NCBI GenBank assembly: GCA_902729315.2
Contig: LR746277.1
Span: forward strand, 1,617,001-1,681,000
DNA from: Spirodela intermedia
Taxonomy: Eukaryota > Streptophyta > Magnoliopsida > Alismatales > Araceae
Direction of reading: 5' to 3'
DNA length: 64,000 nt
The notes under the pieces were generated by a model. It was given only the letters and a program-made list of their open reading frames with translations, made no database searches and was not told the origin of the DNA. Positions within the stretch are counted from its first letter, which is position 1, and the number at the start of each line of letters is the position of its first letter. A program made the translations under genes and the position numbers. Below are positions 37,401 through 46,552 of the stretch, piece after piece.

Positions 37401-37598
37401 GTCAACTCAACATGTCGGTGACAGCGAGAAACTGCATCACGTCGGTGACCTCCGGAAACGTGCCACACGTGGGCCTTCCATCCTGGGGGAGACGGACTTC
37501 AGACCCGGGGGGGTGGCGCGGGGGGAGGAGGAGAAGGCCCCCGAAGAACGTCGGCGAGATGGAGAGGGGAGGGAGGTGGTTCATCATACAAGCCTTAC

Positions 37599-38462
37599 CA
37601 GGGAGAAGAAAATATACACGAAGTGGACCACCATCCCAAACTGGACGGTGGCGTAGAGATACATCGCTGGGGCCGTGCTCCCTGCATCAAGCAAAAAGGG
37701 TTGAGTTATCTGGCCCAGCAAATGAATGCATGCATGCATGAAATGAATGGATGAATGGACAAGAATGCGGCGAGGCGAGGTGATTGAGCTTCACCCATGG
37801 CGGCCGACGTGAAGGACGACAGGAAACCCAGCAGACAGGAGCACGGCAGCGATACGACCGTCGTCAACAAGCCGTTGCGCGCCACCTGCCGGGAACGGGT
37901 GAGAGCCCCCGTTTCAAGGATCTCCTTAGGAAAAAACTCGGCGCAGGAAAATGGAAGTAGAACGCAAGTGCCTTACCAGAATTTCGAGCAGGCAAGAGTA
38001 CACGGCCAACCTCACGACGAAGAGAATGGGGAGGTGAGTCCACATCCTGCGAAAGAACCGTTAGCCTGTGGACGAGCCCAGGAAATGACCAATCTCCGTC
38101 TCTGTCATCCATACTCTCTTCTCTCTCCCGAAATATTCTACCTATTAAAATGCTAGACTAGATCGTGTAAGTATGAAGGTTTTAAAAAGAAAGGTTCCTG
38201 GTACTTGCCAGCGGCTGCTCGCCGCGGTCTGAGGATCACTGCTGGGAACTGCACCGGCCGAAGGGATGTTCTGCAGACGCAGGAGGATGACCGGCAGATT
38301 CTGGTCCTCCTCGCAGACTTCACAGTTCTTTTTGCACTTCACGGTGAACCATTTCACCGCGCATTCTCGGTGGGGCATGGCGAGGTCGCCCTTGCAGCTA
38401 CACTGCAGTTTCAGGATCTCACCTCCGTCTGCCAGATCCGTCAAGCAGATTCGGCACACGAC
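37599..38462 (-). pseudogene. truncated RING-CH (RINGv, MARCH-like) E3 ligase gene fragment, four exons
   Basis: Exons in order: 38209-38462, 37977-38046, 37795-37885 and 37599-37681. The first encodes a complete C4HC3 RING-CH finger: CRIC, 14 residues, CSC, 7 residues, HREC, 12 residues, CEVC. The others encode two or three hydrophobic segments (MWTHLPILFVVRLAVYSCLL; VVSLPCSCLLGFLSSFTSAA; ATVQFGMVVHFVYIFFSL) that match, in order, the membrane part of plant RING-CH proteins. These are ubiquitin ligases of endomembranes. Introns are short (162, 91 and 113 bp). The first intron keeps frame only with a GC donor (GCAAGT). The usual Ser-rich N-terminal exon and the last exon are missing: upstream sequence is UGT 3' flank, and downstream no family sequence is found. 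I therefore call it a captured or truncated fragment. A short, still-expressed gene is possible because the visible frame has no stop. Confidence 0.75.
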
Positions 38463-38569
38463 CTGCAGATTCGGCAGATTCTAGTGGTGTCACAAAGGTA
38501 TTTGGAGCTTTAACCCTCTGGGGCGCGACAGACAGCAGTAGAAGGTAAAGGGGTAACGAGAGCCTTACC

Positions 38570-38970
38570 AGTAGACGTCACGAGAAGACGACAGTGGCGT
38601 GTGCTCGCGAGCCTTACCAGTAGAGGACAGTGGCAGTGAAAGTTACTGGCCTGGATTTCATGCCGTCTGCCTCATCCCAAGCACGTAAATGCTTTCGTGC
38701 GGTAACTATAAATTCCCACTCGAGCAGAGAAAAAATCCAAAAAGGAGTAGATGGGAGTGTGTTCGAGATATTTTCCATTGACATAACTGCAGGGACCTAT
38801 AATTTCCTCGGAATGTTTCGTCGAGACATCCGCATCACTGAATTCTTGCCCTCAAATGATAAACGTCAGTTGCCCTTCCCAGATGACACAGCTCGTCGTC
38901 TTTCCACGAACGAGCCGAGAAGACAGAAGCGTGTTGGCGAGTGCTATCTCGAGGGAGAAACTCCATGGGT
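38570..38970 (+). repeat. segmental duplication block 4, copy B
   Basis: Homologue of 30945-31290. The plus-strand open frame that begins at 38630 runs into the LTR and has a stop in copy A, so it is not taken as a gene. Confidence 0.83.
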
Positions 38971-38975
38971 GGTTC

Positions 38976-39559
38976 TGATAAGGTCCTTGCCTCATCAAAT
39001 ACGCCATGTAGACGACGGAGTTAAACTGTCGCCTACCTCAACCATCGCCACCAGAAGACGAAGCAGTGGAATTCGAAACAGTGCTAGCCGCTGCATACCT
39101 CAACCGTCACCACCAGAAGACGAAGCAGCACGAAGACAGCGAACTGATTCCCATTCTAATAATACGTCTATATAGCTTCCCGTAAGATCAACGAGGGAGG
39201 CAGGAAGTATTCAGAGGCGTTTTACCCAATCTAAAGGTACTTTGAGAGTCTGACTCACTCGAAGGGTCGTTATCTTCCCTTTCTCTGTTGTGTTCCCCCT
39301 CTACTCTTTCCCTTGTCTTTATGAGTAATGATGGGATACAGTTCTTCCACCTCAGCGTGACATCCCCCTTTCTATCTTGAGTTAAGATCCAACGGTGCAG
39401 GAGAACCTTCCGATCGGCTACAATGTAGTGACGTTGTCACTTCGTCAATCAGCCCGTCTCCCTCTCTCTCGGGCTTGTGGCATCAATCACCCGATTATTC
39501 CTCCCTTTCAGGATAACTGGAGTCTTTCAGTCTATCCCACCACTCTGGGGGTTCTATCA
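38976..39559 (+). repeat. 5' LTR
   Basis: 584 bp from TG to CA. It matches the 3' LTR at both ends but has about 190 bp more in the 39290-39480 area, so the two LTRs differ by indels as well as substitutions. Confidence 0.9.
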
Positions 39560-39561
39560 TT

Positions 39562-39572
39562 TGGTATCAGAG
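39562..39572 (+). other. primer binding site, initiator tRNA-Met type
   Basis: TGGTATCAGAG starts two bases after the 5' LTR. This is the standard complement to the 3' end of tRNA-iMet used by most plant Ty3/gypsy elements. Confidence 0.88.
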
Positions 39573-39575
39573 AAA

Positions 39576-40640
39576 ATGGGATCAAAGCCAATTGACAAAC
39601 GGTTAGAGCATCTCGAAGCGGACTTAGGCAGTATCCACAAAGATGTCTCGGTTCTCTGCTAAAAAGTCTCAATTGTCCACCAAGAGAGTGCTGCTCGGGA
39701 TATCGAGCTTCATTCCCAACTTGCTTAGATTCTACAACAGCTACAAGATCGAGACAAACGTCTTGAGGACGTTTGGGACCACGGCGAAACAAGCTTCGAT
39801 GCCGCCGTACCTCCACGAGGCACCGGTGTTGACTTCGACGCTCAGGGCAGGCTTTTCGCCTTCGGGGGCGCCTCCGTTTTGTCTGACGATAGCTCGGATC
39901 AATGGCAGGGAAGACGTCTTGGAGATTCCCATTTCAATGGAGAAGATCCAGAGGGGTGGGTCTTTCGAGTTGAACATGTTTTTCTCTATCTCTAGAACCG
40001 CTCCCACCGCCAAGTTACCAATTATCGGCATATATCTGGAAGGCACGGCCCTTGTCTAGTTTCGCTGGACCCACCAACGCCAAGCCTTCCACCATTGTGA
40101 AGACCTCTGTCAGTGTCTCCTCCCCCGATTTGGGTCGAACATTTAGGCTCGCTGGGGTAGCGTTTTCTGAAAATTTGGCAAGAAGGCTCCATCGTGGAAT
40201 ACCGTGATGCGTTCGAGCTCATGGCATCCGTCGTCGGTGATTTACAGGAGCAAGTTCTCGAAGATACCTTCTTGATCGGGCTCAAAGATGATACTCAACG
40301 AGAAGTCACCATTCTGGCCCTTGTTGGCCTCGATGCACTCATGGGTTTGGCCCATAAATTGGAAGCTAAGCTCAACCATCTATGGGGAGGCACCCTTGAT
40401 TGTCCACGCCGGCTAACTTGGGGCCCTTCAGATCTGACCGCAAAGCTCCACAAGGATCCTTCCCCCCGGCGTGACAACTACCCTCGACACCCACTGGACA
40501 AGGGCAGCCCCCTGCAGGACGAGGGGCCACCCGTGCAGCGGCGCGTCCATCTAGCGCAGTTAGAGTATGAAGCGCAGTGAGCCAAGGGATTGTGCTTCGC
40601 TTGCAATGACAAATGCACTCCCGATCACCACTGTCAAAAA
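39576..40640 (+). pseudogene. gag remnant
   Basis: An ATG six bases after the primer site opens the gag frame, which is soon interrupted by stops and frame changes. The capsid-like part is recognisable around 40190-40400, with wording such as LKDDTQREV and HKLEAKLNHLW. A zinc-knuckle-like CFACNDKCTPDHHC follows near 40595-40635, with unusual spacing. Confidence 0.8.
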
Positions 40641-40779
40641 GAGTTGCAGGTGCTGTTGGTCCAGGAGGACTCCACCGATGACCCACCTCAGGCGCTCACC
40701 ACTGATGCATCCATAACAACGTACACAGACCCAGCTACCGCAGCCGAGGTTCTGGCTACCTCAGAGGTCACCCTCCATG

Positions 40780-40900
40780 CGCTCACCAAGGACATCTCCT
40801 CTGGAACCCTCAAATTTACTGGATCCATCCAAGACCACCCGGTATCCATCCTCATGGACATGGGTGCCTCCCACAACTTCATCTCACTTCTGGTCGTATA
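40780..40900 (+). pseudogene. retroviral-type aspartic protease remnant
   Basis: The active-site neighbourhood reads LMDMGASHNFI at about 40851-40883. Plant Ty3/gypsy proteases have D-S-G or D-T-G there, so the middle residue is changed to Met and the enzyme is probably dead. Confidence 0.75.
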
Positions 40901-41399
40901 ATGGCTCCAACTACCCATACTCCCCACTACGGGTTTGTGGTGACCACCGGCACCAGAGACAAGACGACAAGCACCCATATTTGCCGCAACGGCACTCTCC
41001 CGATCCAAGACGTCGTCATCACTGAGAACTTCCTCGGACTTCCCCCCGTGGATGTTATTCTCAGCATGCACTGGATGCAGGCCTAGAAAAAATCGAGGTA
41101 GACTTCACCACCTGGGAGCTTTCCTTTCTGACGGGCCAGGAACGAGCCACGATCTGCATCGAGCAACCGTCCCCAGCACACAACATCTCATTCAAGGCAC
41201 TCTCCACGGTGGCACGGCAGAGAGACCTTGTTGTTGAGCTCTTTCAACTCTCGACCTACACACATGGTCAAGTCTCTTCCACTCCTGACACCTTCGGTCT
41301 ACTACCTACCCTCCGCCACCAGTTCTCCCAGGTTTTCATGGAGCGACTCGGCCTGCTGCGTAAGCGGGAGGTGGAGCATGCCATCAACTTGGTACCGGA

Positions 41400-41755
41400 T
41401 ATTGGGCTAGTCAAGGCACAACCGTTCCGATACCCTCACTTCTAGAAAGAGGAAATCGAGTACTTAGTTGGCGAGATGCTGCAGGCCGAGATCATGCAAC
41501 CGTCTATGAGCCCCTTCTCCAGCCTGGCCATTCTCGTCAAGAAGAAGACGGGCGAATGACGTTTATGCGTGGACTACCGGGCAATCAATAAGGTGACAAT
41601 TCCTGACCACTTCCCCATACCCATCATTGACGAGCTCCTCAATGAATTACACGATTCTAGGAACTTCTCGCAACTATACCTCCGCTCGAGGTACCATTAG
41701 ATCAAAGTTCTCTGTGAAGACATCCTGAAGACGGCTTTTCGCATGCTTGATGGAC
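41400..41755 (+). pseudogene. reverse transcriptase remnant (N-terminal part only)
   Basis: Fingers and palm start: FRYPHF, then PSMSPFSSLAILVKKK, then [20 protein letters not shown], with stops between. The catalytic YxDD block and RNase H are absent. The frame breaks into a 91-bp tandem repeat at 41756. Confidence 0.85.
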
Positions 41756-41961
41756 TTCGCTCATATTCAACAAGAATATGATGCCCTCTCTCGCCTAGAG
41801 GCATCGATGCTCCTACCTATGGAGCTCTCCACCAACACTCCTAGATTTCGCTCATATTCAACAAGAATATGATGCCCTCTCTCGCCTAGAGGCATCGATG
41901 CTCCTACCTATGGAGCTCTCCACCAACACTCCTAGATTTCGCTCATATTCAACAAGAATAT
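41756..41961 (+). repeat. 91-bp tandem repeat inside the retrotransposon
   Basis: Two identical 91-bp units (41756-41846, 41847-41937) plus 24 bp of a third. They begin TTCGCTCATATTCAACAAGA. The repeat marks the deletion joint between RT and integrase. Confidence 0.97.
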
Positions 41962-42069
41962 CTAGGGGACGAAGCCCTCAGCCTCATCATCCGAGACCTT
42001 CCACTCCACCCAGCTCGCTGGCCCAAGTACATTCTCCACCATGGCTTGTTGCTTCATAAAGGTTGACCC

Positions 42070-42800
42070 GTGCTTTCAGGAGATTTCTCACTCATTCCGA
42101 AGATCTTGCAGGAGTTTCACGACCTTTGCAATCGGAGGCATTCCGGGTTCCTTCGGACCAACAAGAGAATTTGCTAGAATATGTTTTGGTGCGGAATGAA
42201 GGCCCGCGTCAAGGAATATGTCTGCAACTGCTCCATCTATCAGTGCAACAAGACGGAAGCCCTCTTCCCCCTTGGCCTCTTATAGTCACTGCCTATCCCC
42301 GACAAGATTTAGGAAGGCATGTCGATGGATTTTGATTAAAGACCTTCCCAACTTGGACGACTTCAACACGATCCTTATTGTTGTCAATCGCCTCAACAAA
42401 TACGCCCACTTTTTTAACTCTCAAACACCTATTTACTATCGCAGAGGTAGCACGAGTATTCATCCGTGATGTGGTGAAACTCCACGTTATTCCGGCATTC
42501 CTCCTCTCAGATCAGGACCAGATATTCGTAAGTTTTTTTGGCAAGAGTTGTTCCATCTACAGGGGACCTCCTTACAACACACCAGCTACTACCACCCACC
42601 GCAAACAGACGGTCAGACCAAAGTGGCCAACAGAGGGTTGGAGACTTACCTTCGATATTTTGCAGGGGACCGACCACGCCAGTGGTGCTATTGGCTAGCA
42701 TGGGCGGAATTGTGCTACAACACCACTTTCAACATTTCGACCGAATCCACCCCATTCCAGTTGGTTTATGGGCGAGCATGACCCACCATCCTCTAGTATG
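42070..42800 (+). pseudogene. integrase remnant
   Basis: A His-His-Cys-Cys zinc-binding region (EFHD, RRHSGF, VCNCS, YQCNK) lies at about 42105-42255. The core follows, with HPPQTDGQTKVANRGLE near 42590-42640 and a conserved tail FQLVYGRA ending near 42780. Stops and frame changes interrupt it. Confidence 0.85.
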
Positions 42801-42999
42801 AAGCCACCACCGCTCGCACGGATGGCGTCTACCAACTCCTCCAAGAAAGAGACGAACTCTTGTCTCAACTCAAGACCCATCTTCAAACAGCTCGTGCCAG
42901 AATGAAGTCCGTTGCAGTTCGGAAGCGTTGCAACGTGAAATATTCAACCGGCGACGGGGTCTACCTCCAGCTATGACCATATCATCTCAAGTCACTGGC

Positions 43000-43370
43000 C
43001 CGACGGCCCTATGAGAAGCTCGCTCCTCATTTTTTTGGGCCGTTCCAGATTCTGGAGCACATCGGAGCCGTCGCTTATCGGTTCCAACTCCCTCCCTTCC
43101 CCCACATTCGCTTGGTTTTTCATGTCTCGCAGCTAAAACCAGAAACGGGTGGCCCTCCTCAGCAGCAAGCCCCTCCACTTCTCCTCGACTCTGACAACTA
43201 GTGGGACGTCCTTCCGCACACGGTCTCCGCCCTCCGCCACTCCCGTCAAGGCCTTGAGGTCTTATTCCAATGGAAAGATTTGTCGACATCCGAGTCAACG
43301 TAGGAATCCATTCGTGGTCTCCTCCGGGCTTTTCCCAACTTTTATCTTGTGGAGAAGGTAAAAGGATTAG
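43000..43370 (+). pseudogene. integrase C-terminal and chromodomain remnant
   Basis: The stretch KLAPHFFGPFQILEHIGAVA and FHVSQLKP is the GPY/F-type end of integrase. A chromodomain-like segment with FQWKDLS follows around 43265. Chromodomains can direct insertion toward histone-marked heterochromatin. Confidence 0.8.
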
Positions 43371-43380
43371 GAGGGAGTAT
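43352..43380 (+). other. polypurine tract
   Basis: Purine-rich sequence (GAGAAGG..AAAGGATTAGGAGGGAG) lies immediately before the 3' LTR, the expected site of plus-strand priming. Confidence 0.75.
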
Positions 43381-43652
43381 TGATAAGGTCCTCGCCTCAT
43401 CAAAGACACGCCACGTTTACGACGGAGTTAAACCGTTGCTTACCTCAACTGTCACTACCAGAAGACGACGGAAGTCTAAATAACGCTAGCCACCGCATAG
43501 TTTTACCCGTCTAAATAACCGTCACCACCAGACCAACGAGGGAGGCAAGAAGTATTCGGAGTAATTTTACCCGCTCTAACGGTACTTGAGAGTCTGTTCC
43601 GCTTGAAGAACCGATTCCGTTCTTTGTCTTTTATGAGTTGTGATGAACTACA

Positions 43653-43692
<40 letters not shown>

Positions 43693-43774
43693 GCCTGCGG
43701 CGCCAATCACCCGATTATTCATCGACCCGATAATCGGAGTCTTTCAGTCTATCCCACCATCCGGGGTTCTATCA
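43381..43774 (+). repeat. 3' LTR
   Basis: 394 bp. It contains a (TC)n run at about 43654-43691 where the 5' LTR has a longer unique sequence. Confidence 0.9.
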
Positions 43775-44014
43775 GGTTCGCAGTCAGGCATGGCCGGTAA
43801 AGACGATCCAGCGGCTGGAGGAGGCAGCTGAGGCGGCCACAACCCCTGACCCACCATAAATAGCGCTGGTGGCGTGGCGTGTAAGGTAGGAGAGATTGGA
43901 AAAAAATATGGAATACTTCGATTTGGGAAAGGTTGGGTTTCTTGACACCCACGTAGTTACATGAAAACCTTACCAAAAAGTAAATTAGACAAATACTCTC
44001 TTAACATCAGATCC

Positions 44015-45529
44015 CTAAGCGACGGAGGTTTTGGGTAGCAGGGGGATGATCGTCTCAACTTTGACTTCCCCGGGGGCGTGCACCGTCATCCTCCCCGGGG
44101 AAGGACCTCTCCGACATCTGAACTCTTCCATGAAGAATTGTATGTTGCGGTCGGAGGAACCCCCTTGGGCCACCGCCCCATTGGCCAGCTCCTTCAGCCT
44201 GGCGGCGTTGGCCCGCATCTTCTCCGCCCTCGGGCCCCTAACAACCTCCTCTACGGCCCGCTGGACGTCCTCTCTGGTGAACGACGGGAGCTCGGGCTGG
44301 GGTCGCAGATGGACCCCCATCTCGAAGATCTCCACGAGGAACTTGGCGTCCGTGACCTGGTCTCCCCACTGGGGGAAAGCTATGGCGGGCACGCCTGATG
44401 TAAGAGACTCGAGAGTGGAGTTCCAGCCGCAGTGCGTGAGGAAGCAGGCGGTGGAGGGGTGGCGGAGGACGGTCTCTTGCGGACTCCACTGCACCACCAG
44501 CCCCCTCCCTGCAACCTCCTCCTCGAAGCCCTCCGGCAGCATGGCCCTCGCGTCGTTCCTGACCACCCAGAGGAACGGCTGCCCGCTGCCCCGCAGGCCC
44601 TCGGCCAGCTCCACCACCACCTCCGCCGAGAGGACGACGACGCTGCCCACGGAGGCGTACACCACCGAGCCCGGTTCCTGCTCGTCGAGCCAGCCCACAC
44701 AGTCGGCCGCCTTCCACAGGTCCCCCCGCACGGCTTCGGTGACGGGCAAGTCCACCAGCGGGCCCACTGGGATGACCGGGAGGTACTGAGAGATGCCCTC
44801 GATGGAAGCGCTCTCGATCTCCTCGAAGGTGTTGAGGAAGACCCAGTCGGCCTCTTGGATATTCGAGAACTGGTTCAAGATGGAGACGGTGAGGGAGGGG
44901 TAGGGGTTGCCGGGGAGGAGGAACGAGGGCACCTCGTGCCGTCGCAGGGTGGGGACCCCCGGGAGCACCATGGAGACGTCTTGCCCGGCGTCCGAGGGGA
45001 ATTCGGCGAGGCCCTTTTGGTAGTGGTAGTAGGCGGAGAAGACGGCGGCGGACTGGACCCAGAGTACTGCCCGGGGAATGCCCATGCCGGCGGCGACGCC
45101 GAGCACCCAGGGGATGAACGGGTTGCCGACGACGCAGGCGACGGGCCGGCCGAGATCGGCCTGGCGACGGATGAGGGCGGCCACCTCCTTGGATCCCACG
45201 TCTCTCAGCTGGGGCATGTAAAGGTCGAGGTCGTAGCGCCGCGGGTCGCCGACCTCCCACCCGTCGGAGAAGAACTCGAAGCGTATGCGGCCGGCGCCGA
45301 GGGGGATGAAGGTCCCGTCAGCGGCGGCGGCGGCGGCGGGGGACGACTTGGTCGCCTCCCGGATCCGGCTGCCGGCGTCGGCGACGGAGGAGAAGGTCAC
45401 GTCGACCCCCTTTGTAGCGACGCTCTTCGCGAAGCGGAGGAACGGGTTGAGGTGGCCCTGCCCGGTGAAGGTGACGAAGAGAATATGGGCCGTCGAGGCA
45501 GGAGCGGTGAGCTCGGCGACGGCTTCCAT
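44015..45529 (-). CDS. UGT84-type UDP-glucosyltransferase, copy B
   Basis: A 504-residue single-exon paralogue of 31328-32842, at a constant offset of 12,687 bp with no coding indel. It keeps His26, the GNPFIPW motif and the full PSPG box (348-391), so it should be catalytically competent. Fifteen residues differ: positions 2, 9, 39, 42 and 77, and ten in the last 35 residues (for example FRCRRGPSP against VRRRGGPSA). Residues 78-469 are identical. The role is as for copy A, likely glucose-ester formation on a small carboxylic acid, with the acceptor unknown. A retrotransposon lies 240 bp past the stop and could affect 3' processing. Confidence 0.93.
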   Translation of the reverse strand: MEAVAELTAPASTAHILFVTFTGQGHLNPFLRFAKSVATKGVDVTFSSVADAGSRIREATKSSPAAAAAADGTFIPLGAGRIRFEFFSDGWEVGDPRRYDLDLYMPQLRDVGSKEVAALIRRQADLGRPVACVVGNPFIPWVLGVAAGMGIPRAVLWVQSAAVFSAYYHYQKGLAEFPSDAGQDVSMVLPGVPTLRRHEVPSFLLPGNPYPSLTVSILNQFSNIQEADWVFLNTFEEIESASIEGISQYLPVIPVGPLVDLPVTEAVRGDLWKAADCVGWLDEQEPGSVVYASVGSVVVLSAEVVVELAEGLRGSGQPFLWVVRNDARAMLPEGFEEEVAGRGLVVQWSPQETVLRHPSTACFLTHCGWNSTLESLTSGVPAIAFPQWGDQVTDAKFLVEIFEMGVHLRPQPELPSFTREDVQRAVEEVVRGPRAEKMRANAARLKELANGAVAQGGSSDRNIQFFMEEFRCRRGPSPGRMTVHAPGEVKVETIIPLLPKTSVA

Positions 45530-45639
45530 GGCGGGCGATTTGAGGCAGCTGGCAGAGGTGAGAGCAGATGCCAGATGAAGCGGTGGCGGCGCGAGATTTC
45601 GGCTGTGGGTTCAACTAAACTTGGGGGCGAACCCAGGAA

Positions 45640-45655
45640 GCGTCGACGTCATCAG
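45640..45655. promoter_or_regulatory. TGACGTC-type (TGA/bZIP) motif upstream of UGT copy B
   Basis: GTCGACGTCATCAG on the plus strand gives TGACGTCGAC on the minus strand, about 115 bp before the ATG. TGACG cores bind TGA-class bZIP factors linked to salicylate and xenobiotic responses. Copy A lacks the motif at the aligned place. Function is inferred. Confidence 0.4.
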
Positions 45656-45977
45656 TAAGATTCCACTTGCCAGCCGAAGACTTTGAGAGGGGATATGCTC
45701 AGCCAGGATTGACCCGGCTGGTGCCGCTACAGCCGCTCGGTGCGGTCGTCCATCTTCTCGTCGGGGCACAGGATTGGTCCACCTGTCAGGCCTAACGAGA
45801 CCAGGTGGCAGCTTGATCACTGGTCGCAACATGAATGGACCGGGTGGGTTATGCGAGTCTCATGTGAGAAGCCAGGCGGGTGCAGACCAGAGAGGAGGTT
45901 AGCTGTGAACGCAGAGAAGGTGCAACACTGTGTGCGCCACTCACTCAACCAGCTATGTCGTTTTCAAACCGGAAACA

Positions 45978-46009
45978 TGATTAACCATAGTCAGCTGATT
46001 AACCATAGA
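45978..46009 (+). repeat. short direct repeat GATTAACCATAG, two copies
   Basis: Two copies 20 bp apart in the UGT copy B upstream region. Such spacing sometimes marks transcription-factor sites, but nothing further supports it. Confidence 0.35.
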
Positions 46010-46309
46010 CAGAGAGAAGAGAGAGAAGGAGAGAGAGAGAGAGAGACGATACGATCCGTGTCGGTTTTTTTGTCCCTTTTGAGAGCGTACCGCGCCCGGG
46101 AAAAAAGTCGGGCATTCGGATAAATCTTTTGTTGTAGTAAGTAGAACGGCGAACCTAGTGGTCGCTAATTGCCAAGTTCCGTGATGCCCAAAAAATAAAT
46201 ATGAAACGTCAGTGGTCCAATAAATTGACATCTGAATGGACAACAGCTTAAAATGGTTAGGTAGACATTGTTGTATTAAAAAAACGCACCCAAGACCACC
46301 CCTCATTAT

Positions 46310-46484
46310 TGCGGCGACGACAATAGGGCACTTTTTTGTCGCAGGAATATTGGGTAACATAAAATCTGCACCTTTTAATATAAACGCATAATTTAACAAA
46401 TACAAACAGCTTGCGAAAGTTTATAAAAAATCAGATTGCTTGTTGAGATGTTAGAGGGAGGGAGGGAGGGAGAGACAGGGAGAG

Positions 46485-46550
<66 letters not shown>
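46310..46550 (+). repeat. segmental duplication block 6, copy B
   Basis: Homologue of 33760-34045, ending in a GA microsatellite at about 46490-46549 after GGGA repeats. Confidence 0.87.

Positions 46551-46552
<2 letters not shown>

Larger units (their letters stand above)
38976..43774 (+). mobile_element. degenerate Ty3/gypsy chromovirus LTR retrotransposon
   Basis: A 4.8-kb element flanked by the 5-bp target duplication GGTTC (38971-38975 and 43775-43779). LTRs start TGATAAGGTCCT and end TTCTATCA. The order gag, protease, RT, integrase and chromodomain is Ty3/gypsy, and the chromodomain makes it a chromovirus. Many in-frame stops, a missing RNase H region and a deleted part of RT mean it cannot be autonomous. 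It sits in the 3' flank of UGT copy B, ending 240 bp from that gene's stop, and is absent from the same place in copy A. Confidence 0.93.

Noticed and set aside
38630-39175. 181-codon plus-strand frame crossing into the 5' LTR
   Set aside because: It runs from duplicated UGT flank into the retrotransposon, so its second half is LTR, and the homologous copy A sequence has a stop.
44238-45260. 340-codon frame on the same strand as UGT copy B in another register
   Set aside because: An Arg/Pro/Gly-rich shadow of the UGT. In copy A the same register is broken into shorter frames (31551-31802 and 31866-32573).
44432-45658. 408-codon open frame antisense to UGT copy B
   Set aside because: Same reason as the copy A antisense frame; its sequence is rich in Gly, Glu, His and Arg, typical of antisense GC-rich DNA.
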